Shown here in pieces: positions 33,872 to 41,961 of a DNA stretch of 64,000 nt. The stretch comes from Oscillospiraceae bacterium (GTDB lineage: Bacteria; Bacillota; Clostridia; Oscillospirales; Ruminococcaceae). Position 1 is the first letter of the stretch. Every line of letters begins with the position of its first letter. The translations under genes and the position numbers were made by a program. The stretch spans positions 1 through 64,000 of the forward strand of contig SVMZ01000008.1 of assembly GCA_015067185.1 (NCBI GenBank), given 5' to 3'. The notes under the pieces were generated by a model. The model had not been told where the DNA came from, did no database searches, and saw only the letters and a program-made list of their open reading frames with translations.

Positions 33872-33902
33872 GAAAACCGCTTCGGCAGAAATCCGAAGCG
33901 GT
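33872..33902 (-). terminator. Terminator of alpha-mannosidase gene
   Basis: ACCGCTTCGG pairs with CCGAAGCGGT; on the minus strand it is followed by TTTTCTTTTAT, eleven bases after the stop at 33914. Confidence 0.85.
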
Positions 33903-33913
33903 CTGAAAAAGGA

Positions 33914-36340
33914 TCATCCAAGTTCGGTGAGGAGAATCTCACAGATATCGCCGTTATCTGCAAAGAGAACGGTTTTGATTTCCTGGGGAGCAAAGGTAAG
34001 GGTAGTCTTTTTACCAAGAACGGTAACTTCTGCAGTGGTGGTGATGCCGTCTGTTTCGTAGAAGCGGGCAACAAAACCGCTGTCATTTTCAGAATGTTTG
34101 AGAGCTTCAAGAAGAACATTGTCGGTGGAAACAGAGATACCGGTACCGCAATTGGGAAGTTTTCCTTTGTGGTGGGTTTCGGGAATCACATCGAGAGGCT
34201 GGTTGATAAGCGCAGCTTCTTTGACAATTTCATGTACGCTGATTTCTTCATAGGGACAGATGGCATAGCGGAAGAGTTGTTCTCCCTGATCCTGATATTC
34301 CACCATATCGTCACGGACACCGTAATGGTCGGCATAGATGCAGCCGCGGGCAATGTTCATGCGCAGTTCACCGCCTTTGACACTGAAGCTGTGCTTGCAG
34401 TCACTGGCGACAGCAACACCCTTGTCCGAGGTGCTGACGGCAGCCCAGCGCTGGGCGGGTTCCTCTTCACCGTTGGTAACTTTCTCAATGAAACCATAAG
34501 GCATGGAATAGATTGCCTTAGTATCGGTGTTGTCTTCGGCAGCCACGGGGAAAGCAAGCTTGATAAGTTTGAGCTGCTCATTGAAGTTGAGCAGGCACTC
34601 GACTTCAATGGCCTTGGAATCAGCACAGAGGGAGAAGTCCTGACGGAGTACAGAATTGCCATAACGGCTGGTAACACGGATAGTGGCGCGAAGCGGTCCG
34701 TTTTCGGTGACGACGATGTCGGCACTGCCGAATTCACCGACGATCTGATCAAAGGTGAAAAGATTATGAGCCCAGGTATCGGGTTTGGTATCATCGATAA
34801 CCAACGGGCGGGCAAGCGGTGCGCTGTTGATGACCTTACCGGAAGCCTTATCCATCAGAGAAACAATGGTTCCGGTTGCGGAATCGAATTCGGCGCGGAG
34901 GAAGCGGTTTTCAAGAACATATCCTTCTGCTTTTGGAGAATCCTCGACAGCAGCCTCAAAGACTTCGTCCTTATAGATATAGTATGTACTGTAGCCAAGA
35001 GGAGCGATTTCAGCCACAAAGGCAACGTTTTCACGGCTAAGACCATTGGTCTGGGGACCACGGACATTCTGGAAGGGGAGGGGCTTGCCGTTGGCATCGC
35101 AGATGCTGGATACTTGGGAAGTATTGATTTTAACGAGACGTTTTACCGGGAAACTGTGGGGATTGAAGACAACAAAGGGGGCTCCTTCACCGTTTTTCTC
35201 CCAAAGTCTCCAGCCATTCTTCTGGGGAGGTGCATTGGAGATACCGCGGCCGGTATCAATATTCCAGGAGATTGCCTGAAGAGAGCGGGCACGGACATTA
35301 AAGGCTGTATCAATGGCAGAACTGAACGCGGCTTCGGCGTCGTCATACGCTTCACGGATGGAGCAGCCGGCAAGAATATCATGGAACTGGTTGAAAAGGA
35401 CAGTTTCCCATGCAGTTTGCAGTTTGCCCTGCAGAGAGGGGCAGCCAGCGAGAGCACCACTGAGCAGGTTATAGCGCTCGGCAGTGACAAGGGCATTTTC
35501 TGCGCGCTGATTGAGTTTTTTGATGTTGGCGTTGGCAGCATAGCAGCCGCTGGCATGGTGCTGGAGATCCTCGCGTACAATGGGAAGATCCAGGTTAAGG
35601 GTACGGACATAGTCGAAATAGCGGTCGGGAGAGGCGTAGCGAATTTCATCGCAGATCAGGGTTTCAGCAGTTTTAAGGGCACGGATGCTGGGACCGCCGC
35701 CGTGGTTGCCGACACCGTAGAAAATCATCAGCGGATGCTTCTGTTCTTCCATCAACTCATTATATCTGGTGAGATCCGGGAAATTGCTGCCGCCATCACC
35801 ATAGCTGTAGGGGATGCGGTAAACAGTAACACGGCTGCCATCGGGAGACTCCCAAAGAAAGAGAGATTCAGTGAGGTTGGGTTTTTCATCTCTGCTGGGA
35901 CGCATCATAACATATTCGTGGATATCTGCTTTGTTGAACAACTGGGGCAGCATACCGTTATGCCCAAAGGAGTCGACATTATAGCCGAAAGAGGCGATAC
36001 GGCCGAATTTTTCCTTGAAATAGCGCTGAGAATAGAGCAGATGGCGGGCGAAAGCCTCTCCGGAGGGCAGATTGCAGTCCGGCTGAACCCACATGCCGCC
36101 GGCGATGACCCAGCGTCCTTCGTTAATGCGGGTACGAATCTCTTCAAACATGGCGGGATCGGTTTCTTCCACCCATTTGTAATAACTGGCACAGGCACTG
36201 GTAAAGATATAGCCGTCAAACTCGTTCATGCGATCAAGTGCAGAGCGGAAAGTAGCCAGAATCTCGGAGAGGCCTTCCGGAAGTTTCCAAAGCCATACCG
36301 GGTCGATGTGGGCATTGCCTACGAGGAATTTTTTATTCAT
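33914..36340 (-). CDS. GH38 alpha-mannosidase
   Basis: An 808-residue cytoplasmic retaining alpha-mannosidase (no signal peptide). The zinc site begins with His11 and Asp13 in GNAHIDPVWLW; the nucleophile is Asp123 in YNVDSFGHNGMLPQ; further family motifs are GGMWVQPDCNLPSGE and YGVGNHGGGPS. Its likely substrate is mannosyl oligosaccharides from host or yeast glycans taken up by the cell. The start ATG 36340 has GAGGGTG upstream. Monocistronic, with a near-consensus promoter and its own terminator; no transporter is adjacent. Confidence 0.93.
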   Translation of the reverse strand: MNKKFLVGNAHIDPVWLWKLPEGLSEILATFRSALDRMNEFDGYIFTSACASYYKWVEETDPAMFEEIRTRINEGRWVIAGGMWVQPDCNLPSGEAFARHLLYSQRYFKEKFGRIASFGYNVDSFGHNGMLPQLFNKADIHEYVMMRPSRDEKPNLTESLFLWESPDGSRVTVYRIPYSYGDGGSNFPDLTRYNELMEEQKHPLMIFYGVGNHGGGPSIRALKTAETLICDEIRYASPDRYFDYVRTLNLDLPIVREDLQHHASGCYAANANIKKLNQRAENALVTAERYNLLSGALAGCPSLQGKLQTAWETVLFNQFHDILAGCSIREAYDDAEAAFSSAIDTAFNVRARSLQAISWNIDTGRGISNAPPQKNGWRLWEKNGEGAPFVVFNPHSFPVKRLVKINTSQVSSICDANGKPLPFQNVRGPQTNGLSRENVAFVAEIAPLGYSTYYIYKDEVFEAAVEDSPKAEGYVLENRFLRAEFDSATGTIVSLMDKASGKVINSAPLARPLVIDDTKPDTWAHNLFTFDQIVGEFGSADIVVTENGPLRATIRVTSRYGNSVLRQDFSLCADSKAIEVECLLNFNEQLKLIKLAFPVAAEDNTDTKAIYSMPYGFIEKVTNGEEEPAQRWAAVSTSDKGVAVASDCKHSFSVKGGELRMNIARGCIYADHYGVRDDMVEYQDQGEQLFRYAICPYEEISVHEIVKEAALINQPLDVIPETHHKGKLPNCGTGISVSTDNVLLEALKHSENDSGFVARFYETDGITTTAEVTVLGKKTTLTFAPQEIKTVLFADNGDICEILLTELG

Positions 36341-36394
36341 GGTATCACCCTCAAAAAGTATTTTGTTAATTGGTTTTACATTAATGATAATATT

Positions 36395-36424
36395 ATTATA
36401 TCATGTGGGAAGAAGAGGTGTCAA
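36395..36424 (-). promoter_or_regulatory. Sigma-A promoter of alpha-mannosidase gene
   Basis: On the minus strand TTGACA (36424-36419), an 18-base spacer and TATAAT (36400-36395) preceded by TGA (extended -10). Confidence 0.8.
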
Positions 36425-36433
36425 TAGGAAAGG

Positions 36434-36472
36434 AAAAAATGCTGTCCGAATATGGAAAAAGGACAGCATTTT
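36434..36472 (-). terminator. Terminator of YczE-like gene
   Basis: AAAATGCTGTCC pairs with GGACAGCATTTT around a 13-base loop; on the minus strand the T-run TTTTTTCC follows. Confidence 0.8.
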
Positions 36473-36475
36473 GAG

Positions 36476-37168
36476 TTATTCAAAATATTTTCGGAAAGAA
36501 AATCTGTCTGTAAAGGAGAAGCGCTTTTCAAAGAAACGGGTAAAAAGCCCGATAAAGGGGCCATTGAGCAGCGTGCAGAGCAGTGTTCCGATGCTGATTC
36601 CTTCAAACTGCCACAGTCCGAAAAAGGAGAAGGAGAGGACGACGGAAAGAAGGAGACTCAGACAGTCATAAACAGTTTTGGTTTTGCTGATATCAAAATG
36701 AAACTTTCGGGAAATTTCTTTGACGATCAGTTCATAGGCTTCGGGTGAAATATAGGTGTGGAATAACAGGGAAATGGCAGCAGTGTTGATGATAAAGCCG
36801 ACAGTGTAGAAGAGAATACGTACAGAGATCATAGTAGTGATGACTTCCGGAAGCAATGATATCAGAAACAGAGCTCCATCCAGCAAAAAACCGTAGAGGA
36901 TAGCGGTGAAGAAGGAAAAGAGGTAGGAGAGCTTGAACTTACGTACGATGAGGATGGTGAGCAGAATGAGTACAGCCTGTAAGGTATATTCCGCCATGCC
37001 GAAAGAAAAGAAAGAAAAGGTTTTGGAGAGTTTTAAATGCAGAAGATAGGCGGGGGCAACGATCATGGAGAGTCCAAGATCGGCGGTAGTCATCAGGGAC
37101 GTACCGAATGCCAATATGACGACTCCGAGCAGATAGGCTGTTTCGGCATAAAAATTTCTTTTTGTCAT
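36476..37168 (-). CDS. YczE/YitT-like integral membrane protein
   Basis: A 230-residue protein with five or six membrane segments and the family start AYLLGVVILAFGTSLMTTADLG. Members of this group (YczE/YyaS, DUF6198-like) have no established biochemical role. The cytoplasmic C-terminus is basic and aromatic (FFEKRFSFTDRFSFRKYF). The start ATG 37168 has AGAGG upstream. It stands alone, ending at a terminator. Confidence 0.8.
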   Translation of the reverse strand: MTKRNFYAETAYLLGVVILAFGTSLMTTADLGLSMIVAPAYLLHLKLSKTFSFFSFGMAEYTLQAVLILLTILIVRKFKLSYLFSFFTAILYGFLLDGALFLISLLPEVITTMISVRILFYTVGFIINTAAISLLFHTYISPEAYELIVKEISRKFHFDISKTKTVYDCLSLLLSVVLSFSFFGLWQFEGISIGTLLCTLLNGPFIGLFTRFFEKRFSFTDRFSFRKYFE

Positions 37169-37523
37169 AGAAGAACCTCTTTAAAAACAAATAAATCTCT
37201 TAGGTATTTGAATGCAGAAACATCCGAAAGTTCTTTAAGAGTGTAGCACATCGGAAAGATTTTTCAACAGGAAAATGAATAAAGAGAACCATCCCGCCCC
37301 GGAAGAAAAGCGGAGCGGAATGGGATAATGTAGAAACAGATAGGGCAAGCAGCATTTTACTGTCATTGTTTTTAATATCTGCCGGAAGGATAACGATAGC
37401 GATTCCCTCTGTGCGCATTTCAGGCAGTTAGGCATGGGATTATAATACAAATTCCGGGGAATGGATCGTATACGGATGGGAGCGGTTAAAAGAGGGTGGT
37501 ATTTATTGGAATGCAGGCAAGCA
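37169..37523. other. 355-base intergenic region
   Basis: Short open frames on both strands here show no family resemblance and no ribosome sites. A weak interrupted dyad (ATCCCGCCCCG with GGAATGGGAT) lies around 37291-37327. I see nothing else. It should hold the promoter of the YczE-like gene and the end of the GNAT transcript. Confidence 0.4.
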
Positions 37524-38003
37524 TTATTCCGCCATTTTTTTCAGAGTATCCCCGGCAAGACGGTAGGTAGTCCAGTCATCCATCTGTCGCGCACCGAGGG
37601 AAAGATAAAAATCAATGCTGGGTTGATTCCAGTCGAGGCAGCACCATTCCAGTCTGCCGCAGCCGCGTTCTATGGCGATGCGGGCTAGATGCTTTAAAGT
37701 CGCTTTGCCATAGCCCTTTCCCCTGTATTGCGGAAGGACGAAAAGATCTTCCAGATAGAGTCCGGCACGGCCGAGAAATGTGGAGAAATTGTGGAAGAAA
37801 AGAGCAAAGCCTACTTCGCTTCCGTTTTCCATAACGAAGATAACTTCCGCTTTTTTTCTATCAAAAATCCATTCTGAGAGAAGTTCTTCGGTAGCTACCA
37901 CCTCATTCTCCATGTGCTCATAGGCAGCGAGTTCACGGATAAAAAAGAGTATTTTAGCAGTATCGTCTCTGTTGGCATATCGAAATTCAGGATAAACAGG
38001 CAT
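37524..38003 (-). CDS. GNAT-family N-acetyltransferase (spermidine/spermine acetyltransferase-like)
   Basis: A 159-residue acetyl-CoA-dependent enzyme. Motif A is LEDLFVLPQYRGKGYGKATL (pantetheine-binding RGKGYG), followed by ERGCGRLEWCCLDWNQPSI and FYLSLGARQMDDWTTYRL, closely matching the diamine/polyamine SSAT group. The likely substrate is a polyamine or thialysine. The start ATG 38003 has AAAGGAAT upstream; it has its own promoter. Confidence 0.9.
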   Translation of the reverse strand: MPVYPEFRYANRDDTAKILFFIRELAAYEHMENEVVATEELLSEWIFDRKKAEVIFVMENGSEVGFALFFHNFSTFLGRAGLYLEDLFVLPQYRGKGYGKATLKHLARIAIERGCGRLEWCCLDWNQPSIDFYLSLGARQMDDWTTYRLAGDTLKKMAE

Positions 38004-38039
38004 GAAGATATTCCTTTCGGAAAGTTATTTTTCAAAAAA

Positions 38040-38068
38040 ATTATATCATATGCAAAAGTAAAAGGCAA
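38040..38068 (-). promoter_or_regulatory. Sigma-A promoter of GNAT gene
   Basis: On the minus strand TTGCCT (38068-38063), a 17-base spacer and TATAAT (38045-38040) preceded by TGA (extended -10). Its -35 lies back-to-back with the divergent promoter at 38073. Confidence 0.7.
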
Positions 38069-38072
38069 CTGA

Positions 38073-38101
38073 TTGAAGCAGATTGGAGAATGAGATATAA
38101 T
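38073..38101 (+). promoter_or_regulatory. Sigma-A promoter upstream of ECF sigma gene
   Basis: TTGAAG at 38073-38078, a 17-base spacer and TATAAT at 38096-38101. It would give an approximately 100-base leader before the sigma factor gene. Confidence 0.6.
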
Positions 38102-38211
38102 GAAGATAAAGAAAAACAGAAAATATCTTGGAGACAGAAAGAAAAACGTGAGATTTTACAATAAAAGTTGTATATAGAGATGAGAGGATAAAAGGAGAAA
38201 GGAGGAGCAAG

Positions 38212-38772
38212 ATGGAGGATACAGAGATTATTGAAATGTACTGGGCGAGAGATGAGCGTGCGATTCCTGTCACTGCAGAGAAATATGGAAGTTATTGTGC
38301 GGCCATTGCCGGTAATATTTTGGGAAGCAGGGAGGATGCGGAGGAGTGTGTCAACGATACATGGCTGCAGGTGTGGAAAGCTATCCCGCCGCACAGACCG
38401 GGAGGATTTGCCGCCTTTTTGGGGAAAATTACGCGCAATCTTGCCATCAACAGGTATAAACGAGGCAGTGCAGAGAAACGTGGCGGAGGGGAAATATCGG
38501 CCGTGCTGGAAGAACTGTCTGAAATGGTGTCAGGAAAAGAAAATACGGAAGCGGAACTGATGAGAAAAGAATTTGCAGAAGCACTCAATGCTTTTTTAAA
38601 GGAACTTCCGGAGGAAAAACGGAATATCTTTGTCTGCCGTTATTGGTACAGTGACAGTGTAACAGAGATTGCAGAACGATATGGGAGGCGGGAAGGTACG
38701 GTGTCCATGATATTGAGCCGTCTGAGGATAAAGTTACGCAAATATCTTTTGGAAAGGGGATTTGAGCTATGA
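38212..38772 (+). CDS. ECF-type RNA polymerase sigma factor
   Basis: A 186-residue sigma-70 family factor with region 2 (GNILGSREDAEECVNDTWLQ, VWKAIPP, ITRNLAINRYKR) and region 4 (ELPEEKRNIFVCRYWY, VTEIAERYGRREGTVSMILS). Start ATG 38212 follows AAAGGAGGAG. It overlaps the next gene by four bases (ATGA), the usual sigma/anti-sigma coupling. The factor belongs to the group found next to a small single-span membrane partner in Clostridia; the stress it answers is unknown. Confidence 0.92.
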   Translation: MEDTEIIEMYWARDERAIPVTAEKYGSYCAAIAGNILGSREDAEECVNDTWLQVWKAIPPHRPGGFAAFLGKITRNLAINRYKRGSAEKRGGGEISAVLEELSEMVSGKENTEAELMRKEFAEALNAFLKELPEEKRNIFVCRYWYSDSVTEIAERYGRREGTVSMILSRLRIKLRKYLLERGFEL

Positions 38773-39623
38773 CAGCAGAGCAACTGTATGATATGCTGGG
38801 GGATATTGAAGAGAATCATATCGCATTGGCGGGAACAACGAACAGAAAGAAAAAAATAGGCACTGCTGCGTGGGTCAGATGGGGGGCAGTTGCTGCTTGC
38901 CTGTGTATTGTGATTGTGCTGGTTGTTATACTGGTGCCGGAAACAACACCGGATACTGTTCTGCCATCCAATGATACACAAGAGGGGCCTCCTCATATTA
39001 TTGTGGAAGGACATACTTTTTATATCTCCCCTCACATGGCAGTGAGCAGAGAGATACCGGAAGGTTTTGTGTTTGCAGGTGAAGCCGAGATGGTAGGGAT
39101 GGGAGTATGCAGTTATTATCGGAATCCGGAAATTCCCGAATGGGTGTATGTTTTGCATGAAGTTGCTACAGATGGTGCAGTGGATACAACGGGAACATTG
39201 AACCGTACAGAGCCGCAGGATTCCTACGTGCGCTATGTGGATGAGCGGGTTCGTGGAAAATATATGGTTTCCTATAACGGAGAATTGTATATAGAATTGT
39301 GGAATGCCGTGTATTACGGAGAGAATCCGGATGTGAGCCGTGAGTTCTATGACTCGGTAAAGAGGGCATTTGGTGTGAGAATTGAGGGAGCAGCACCGGA
39401 GGGGTTTGTTTCTGTCGGGATGATGGAATTTTCAGGGTATGACAGGATACCGGAAGGTATACTTTCGGGAAACAAAGGAAAGCTGGAGGTGCTGGTTAGC
39501 CCGGAAGATCCTGATGTGATTCTGGTGGAAACAAGGTGGCATACGGCGACAGCCAACGAAAATGGCGAGACAGAACACCGAGGATATGATGTGTATGTTC
39601 GATGCGAAAACCCATTGAGCTGA
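38769..39623 (+). CDS. Single-span membrane protein, probable anti-sigma factor
   Basis: A 284-residue protein: cytoplasmic N-terminus of about 40 residues (EQLYDMLGDIEENHI), one membrane helix (WGAVAACLCIVIVLVVILV) and an extracytoplasmic domain of about 220 residues with no recognised family. The overlap with the ECF sigma gene and the N-in topology point to an anti-sigma factor that senses an outside signal. No zinc anti-sigma HxxxCxxC motif is visible. A weak hairpin follows. Confidence 0.8.
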   Translation: MTAEQLYDMLGDIEENHIALAGTTNRKKKIGTAAWVRWGAVAACLCIVIVLVVILVPETTPDTVLPSNDTQEGPPHIIVEGHTFYISPHMAVSREIPEGFVFAGEAEMVGMGVCSYYRNPEIPEWVYVLHEVATDGAVDTTGTLNRTEPQDSYVRYVDERVRGKYMVSYNGELYIELWNAVYYGENPDVSREFYDSVKRAFGVRIEGAAPEGFVSVGMMEFSGYDRIPEGILSGNKGKLEVLVSPEDPDVILVETRWHTATANENGETEHRGYDVYVRCENPLS

Positions 39624-39637
39624 ATGAAAGAATATGA

Positions 39638-39670
39638 GGCGGGATGTGCGGAAAAAGAGCGTATCCCGCC
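39638..39670 (+). terminator. Weak hairpin after anti-sigma gene
   Basis: GGCGGGAT pairs with ATCCCGCC across a 17-base loop; no strong T-run follows, so termination may be partial. Confidence 0.5.
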
Positions 39671-39738
39671 TTCGGTTGATTATGTGCAAAAAACAGGCAG
39701 AAGAATTTTGAAAAAGGATATCAACGCAGAAAGAAATG

Positions 39739-39747
39739 TGATATAAT
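39739..39747 (+). promoter_or_regulatory. Extended -10 promoter of ZIP transporter gene
   Basis: TGATATAAT at 39739-39747 with no convincing -35 at the normal distance. Confidence 0.55.
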
Positions 39748-39782
39748 AAAAATAACTGAAGTAAACAAAAGGAGATATGAAT

Positions 39783-40541
39783 ATGGAAATGGTACTTCTG
39801 ACAGCGGTTGGTGTTGGAGGTGCGACGCTGATTGGTGCGCTGATCGGTTTTGCATTTAAAAATATATCCCACCGTTTCAGTGATATTGTGTTGGCTTTTG
39901 CTGCGGGAGTTATGCTTGCTGCGGCAGTGGATGGTTTGGTGCTGCCTTCTTTGGAATATGGTGGAAAGTTTGCCATTGTAATTACGGTTGCCGGCATTTT
40001 CTGCGGTGCGCTGTTCCTCAATGTGCTGGATAAACTGGTACCGCATCTGCATCGTATGAGTGGTGTGGAGGTGGAATCACATCCCGAGAAGAGCGAAAAA
40101 CTGAGCAAAGTTTTGCTGTTTGTCATGGCGATTGCCATACATAATCTGCCGGAGGGTATCGCCGCAGGCGTTGGTTTCGGAACCGGAAATACAGCAGAAG
40201 CGTTGACGATAGCAGGTGGTATTGCGCTGCAGAATATTCCAGAGGGTATGGTGATTATCGCGCCGATGTTGGCAGCCGGAATGAGCAAGACGAGAACGCT
40301 GCTGATCGCTGCTGCCACAGGTGTGGTTGAAGTGGTTGGTACGTTGATCGGCTTTTTTGCCGTCAGTATTTCGGCGGCCATCCTGCCCTTTGCTCTTGCC
40401 TTTGCGGGCGGAACCATGCTGTATGTTATCAACGACGAGATGATCCCCGAGACCCATGCTCACGGCGGAGAGCGCGGTTCCACCTATGCCCTGCTGGTTG
40501 GCTTCTGCCTGATGCTGGTAATGAGCTTTTTCCTCGAGTGA
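39783..40541 (+). CDS. ZIP-family metal transporter
   Basis: A 252-residue membrane protein with eight hydrophobic segments. The binuclear metal site motifs are HNLPEGIAAGVGFG and ALQNIPEGMVI, as in ZupT-type zinc/iron importers. A His-rich loop lies before the last segment (ETHAHGGERGS). ATG 39783 is preferred to ATG 39777, because AAGGAG (39769-39774) is only two bases from the latter. Monocistronic, with a terminator downstream. Confidence 0.93.
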   Translation: MEMVLLTAVGVGGATLIGALIGFAFKNISHRFSDIVLAFAAGVMLAAAVDGLVLPSLEYGGKFAIVITVAGIFCGALFLNVLDKLVPHLHRMSGVEVESHPEKSEKLSKVLLFVMAIAIHNLPEGIAAGVGFGTGNTAEALTIAGGIALQNIPEGMVIIAPMLAAGMSKTRTLLIAAATGVVEVVGTLIGFFAVSISAAILPFALAFAGGTMLYVINDEMIPETHAHGGERGSTYALLVGFCLMLVMSFFLE

Positions 40542-40575
40542 TATAATCGGGAAGAAAATAAAAAAAGAAAGACAA

Positions 40576-40607
40576 GGGACCGAAGCTGTTTTTCGGTCCC
40601 TTTTTTT
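40576..40607 (+). terminator. Rho-independent terminator of ZIP gene
   Basis: GGGACCGAA pairs with TTCGGTCCC and is followed by TTTTTTT. Confidence 0.9.
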
Positions 40608-40683
40608 CGAAGAGATTCAATGGAAAATCCGTTTTCTTTCCAAAGTGCGGCAGCAAGGCTCAAAATATTTTTTTGAAAAATAC

Positions 40684-40712
40684 TTGATTATTCGGACGGG
40701 ATGGTGTATAAT
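40684..40712 (+). promoter_or_regulatory. Sigma-A promoter of tRNA-Val
   Basis: TTGATT at 40684-40689, a 17-base spacer and TATAAT at 40707-40712, placing the start close to the 5' end of the tRNA at 40729. Confidence 0.8.
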
Positions 40713-40728
40713 ATCATGGTAGCAAAAC

Positions 40729-40805
40729 GGAGGCATAGCTCAGCTGGTTAGAGTGCCTGCTTCACACGCAGGAGGTCCACGGTTCGATCCCGTGTGCGTC
40801 CACCA
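40729..40805 (+). tRNA. tRNA-Val (anticodon CAC), acceptor stem mismatch
   Basis: A 77-base cloverleaf with encoded CCA: acceptor GGAGGCA/TGCGTCC, D-arm GCTC..GAGT, anticodon stem CCTGC/GCAGG with loop TTCACAC (anticodon CAC), T-arm CACGG/CCGTG with TTCGATC, discriminator A. All stems pair except acceptor position 4 (G40732) against position 69 (G40798). The 3' strand would pair with GGACGCA, so a single C-to-G change at position 4 explains it. The tRNA has its own promoter and terminator and is otherwise complete. Confidence 0.93.
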
Positions 40806-40840
40806 AAAGCCCCCGAAACCATGTGGTTTCGGGGGCTTTT
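40805..40840 (+). terminator. Rho-independent terminator of tRNA-Val
   Basis: AAAAGCCCCCGAAACC pairs with GGTTTCGGGGGCTTTT around ATGT, starting right after the CCA end. The following 158 bases to 40998 show no gene. Confidence 0.92.
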
Positions 40841-40998
40841 CTGTCTTATGAAAGGAAAAAGTACCTCCTGATTTTTGGGGATTTTGAGAAATAAGGAGGT
40901 CTGTCTTGACCTGCGCGGAGAAGGTATCCGCATAAGTATCTGCCAGAAGAGCAGTCAGGAGAAAATCTTATCCTCCTATACAGAAAAAGCACGAGGTT

Positions 40999-41865
40999 TT
41001 ATGCATGAGTTCTTTTCTTTTTCCAGAGAATAAACATCACGATCAAAGTGATGAGAAGGATTGCAGGAACGATAAAAAGCCAAGAAGAAACGGGAGAATC
41101 ACCGGTATTGACCGGGATTTTTTCTCCATCCTGTATGGCGGCCCATTTCGCATATAAAGTCATGTTGCCCTGTACGGTATCGGTGGAGAAGTTCCAGGGA
41201 TCGGTCAGGTGGATATCGGTATACCAACCGTCGAAGAGGTAGCCGTCTTTGGTAGGCTCACTGGGATAGGAAATCTTATCGCCGTAATTGACGGTGATAT
41301 CCGGGATGGCAGTGCCGCCGTTGGATTCAAAGTGGACAACACACTCGGAGGAGAGAATGACGGTCACATCATTGGCGGTGCAGTCATAGCTGCCGGAACC
41401 GTCCTGCAGAGAGACCAGATAATCCTGAGTGGTGATTTTGGTTACACCGGATTTGCCGATGACACGCAGCTGAAAACTGCCGACCATGGTATCGGCATTC
41501 CACTGGGTGCCGCCGCTCATGGAGAGAAAGTTCATATAGAACTCGCGGTACTCATCAACCATGGCGATATCGGTGGTGGCGATACCGGAACTGAGAAGGG
41601 TTCCGCCATCCACCAGTTCAAAAAAGGTGCTGTCGTAGCGGATCTCGTTCTGCATAGCATACATGGTATAGGGCTGGTCGGAATCGGTGCGTTTCAGTTT
41701 CAGGACAACGGTGATAATATCGCCGGTCTCCACTTCTTTGGTATCTTTGCCGTCGATGCTCAGATTAAAGTGAAAGGAGGGATCGCCTTCCGCAGCAAAT
41801 GCGGTTGAAGAAAAGGTTAGAAGCAGGAGAAGCGCCAAAAGGACGCTGAATATTTTATGTTTCAT
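40999..41865 (-). CDS. Cell-wall-anchored protein: cohesin-like domain, InlB-type repeat, sorting signal
   Basis: A 288-residue secreted protein. Order: signal peptide (VLLALLLLLTFSSTAFA), a beta-sandwich domain of about 150 residues resembling cohesin/CBM modules (VETGDIITVVLKLK, MQNEIRYDSTFFEL, VGSFQLRVIG), one Listeria-Bacteroides (Flg_new/InlB B) repeat (VVHFESNGGTAIPD, GYLFDGWYTD, MTLYAKW), then a sorting signal PVNTGD, a membrane helix and the basic tail KKKRTHA. A sortase would attach it to peptidoglycan. The next two genes upstream encode dockerin proteins, so it may act as the wall anchor of a small scaffold. The cohesin assignment is by pattern only. Confidence 0.8.
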   Translation of the reverse strand: MKHKIFSVLLALLLLLTFSSTAFAAEGDPSFHFNLSIDGKDTKEVETGDIITVVLKLKRTDSDQPYTMYAMQNEIRYDSTFFELVDGGTLLSSGIATTDIAMVDEYREFYMNFLSMSGGTQWNADTMVGSFQLRVIGKSGVTKITTQDYLVSLQDGSGSYDCTANDVTVILSSECVVHFESNGGTAIPDITVNYGDKISYPSEPTKDGYLFDGWYTDIHLTDPWNFSTDTVQGNMTLYAKWAAIQDGEKIPVNTGDSPVSSWLFIVPAILLITLIVMFILWKKKRTHA

Positions 41866-41915
41866 AGTAAGATCCTTTCCGAAATCGGGGAGAGATCGTG
41901 GTAATGGAAAAAGGG

Positions 41916-41950
41916 GATTCCCATCCCGTGGAGAACACGGGATGGGAATT
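41916..41950 (-). terminator. Rho-independent terminator of cohesin/dockerin gene
   Basis: A stem CCCATCCCGTG/CACGGGATGGG around GAGAA; on the minus strand CCCCTTTTTCC follows. It separates the dockerin gene ending at 41962 from the anchor gene. Confidence 0.85.
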
Positions 41951-41961
41951 TCTTGAATGGA

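Noticed and set aside
33848..36427. An 859-codon open frame antisense to the GH38 alpha-mannosidase
   Set aside because: It covers the alpha-mannosidase gene with its conserved catalytic motifs; the antisense translation is low in family signal and lacks a ribosome site.
37200..37450. Short minus-strand frames in the gap before the GNAT gene
   Set aside because: No ribosome site, no recognisable domain, and two overlapping frames of equal quality, which suggests chance.
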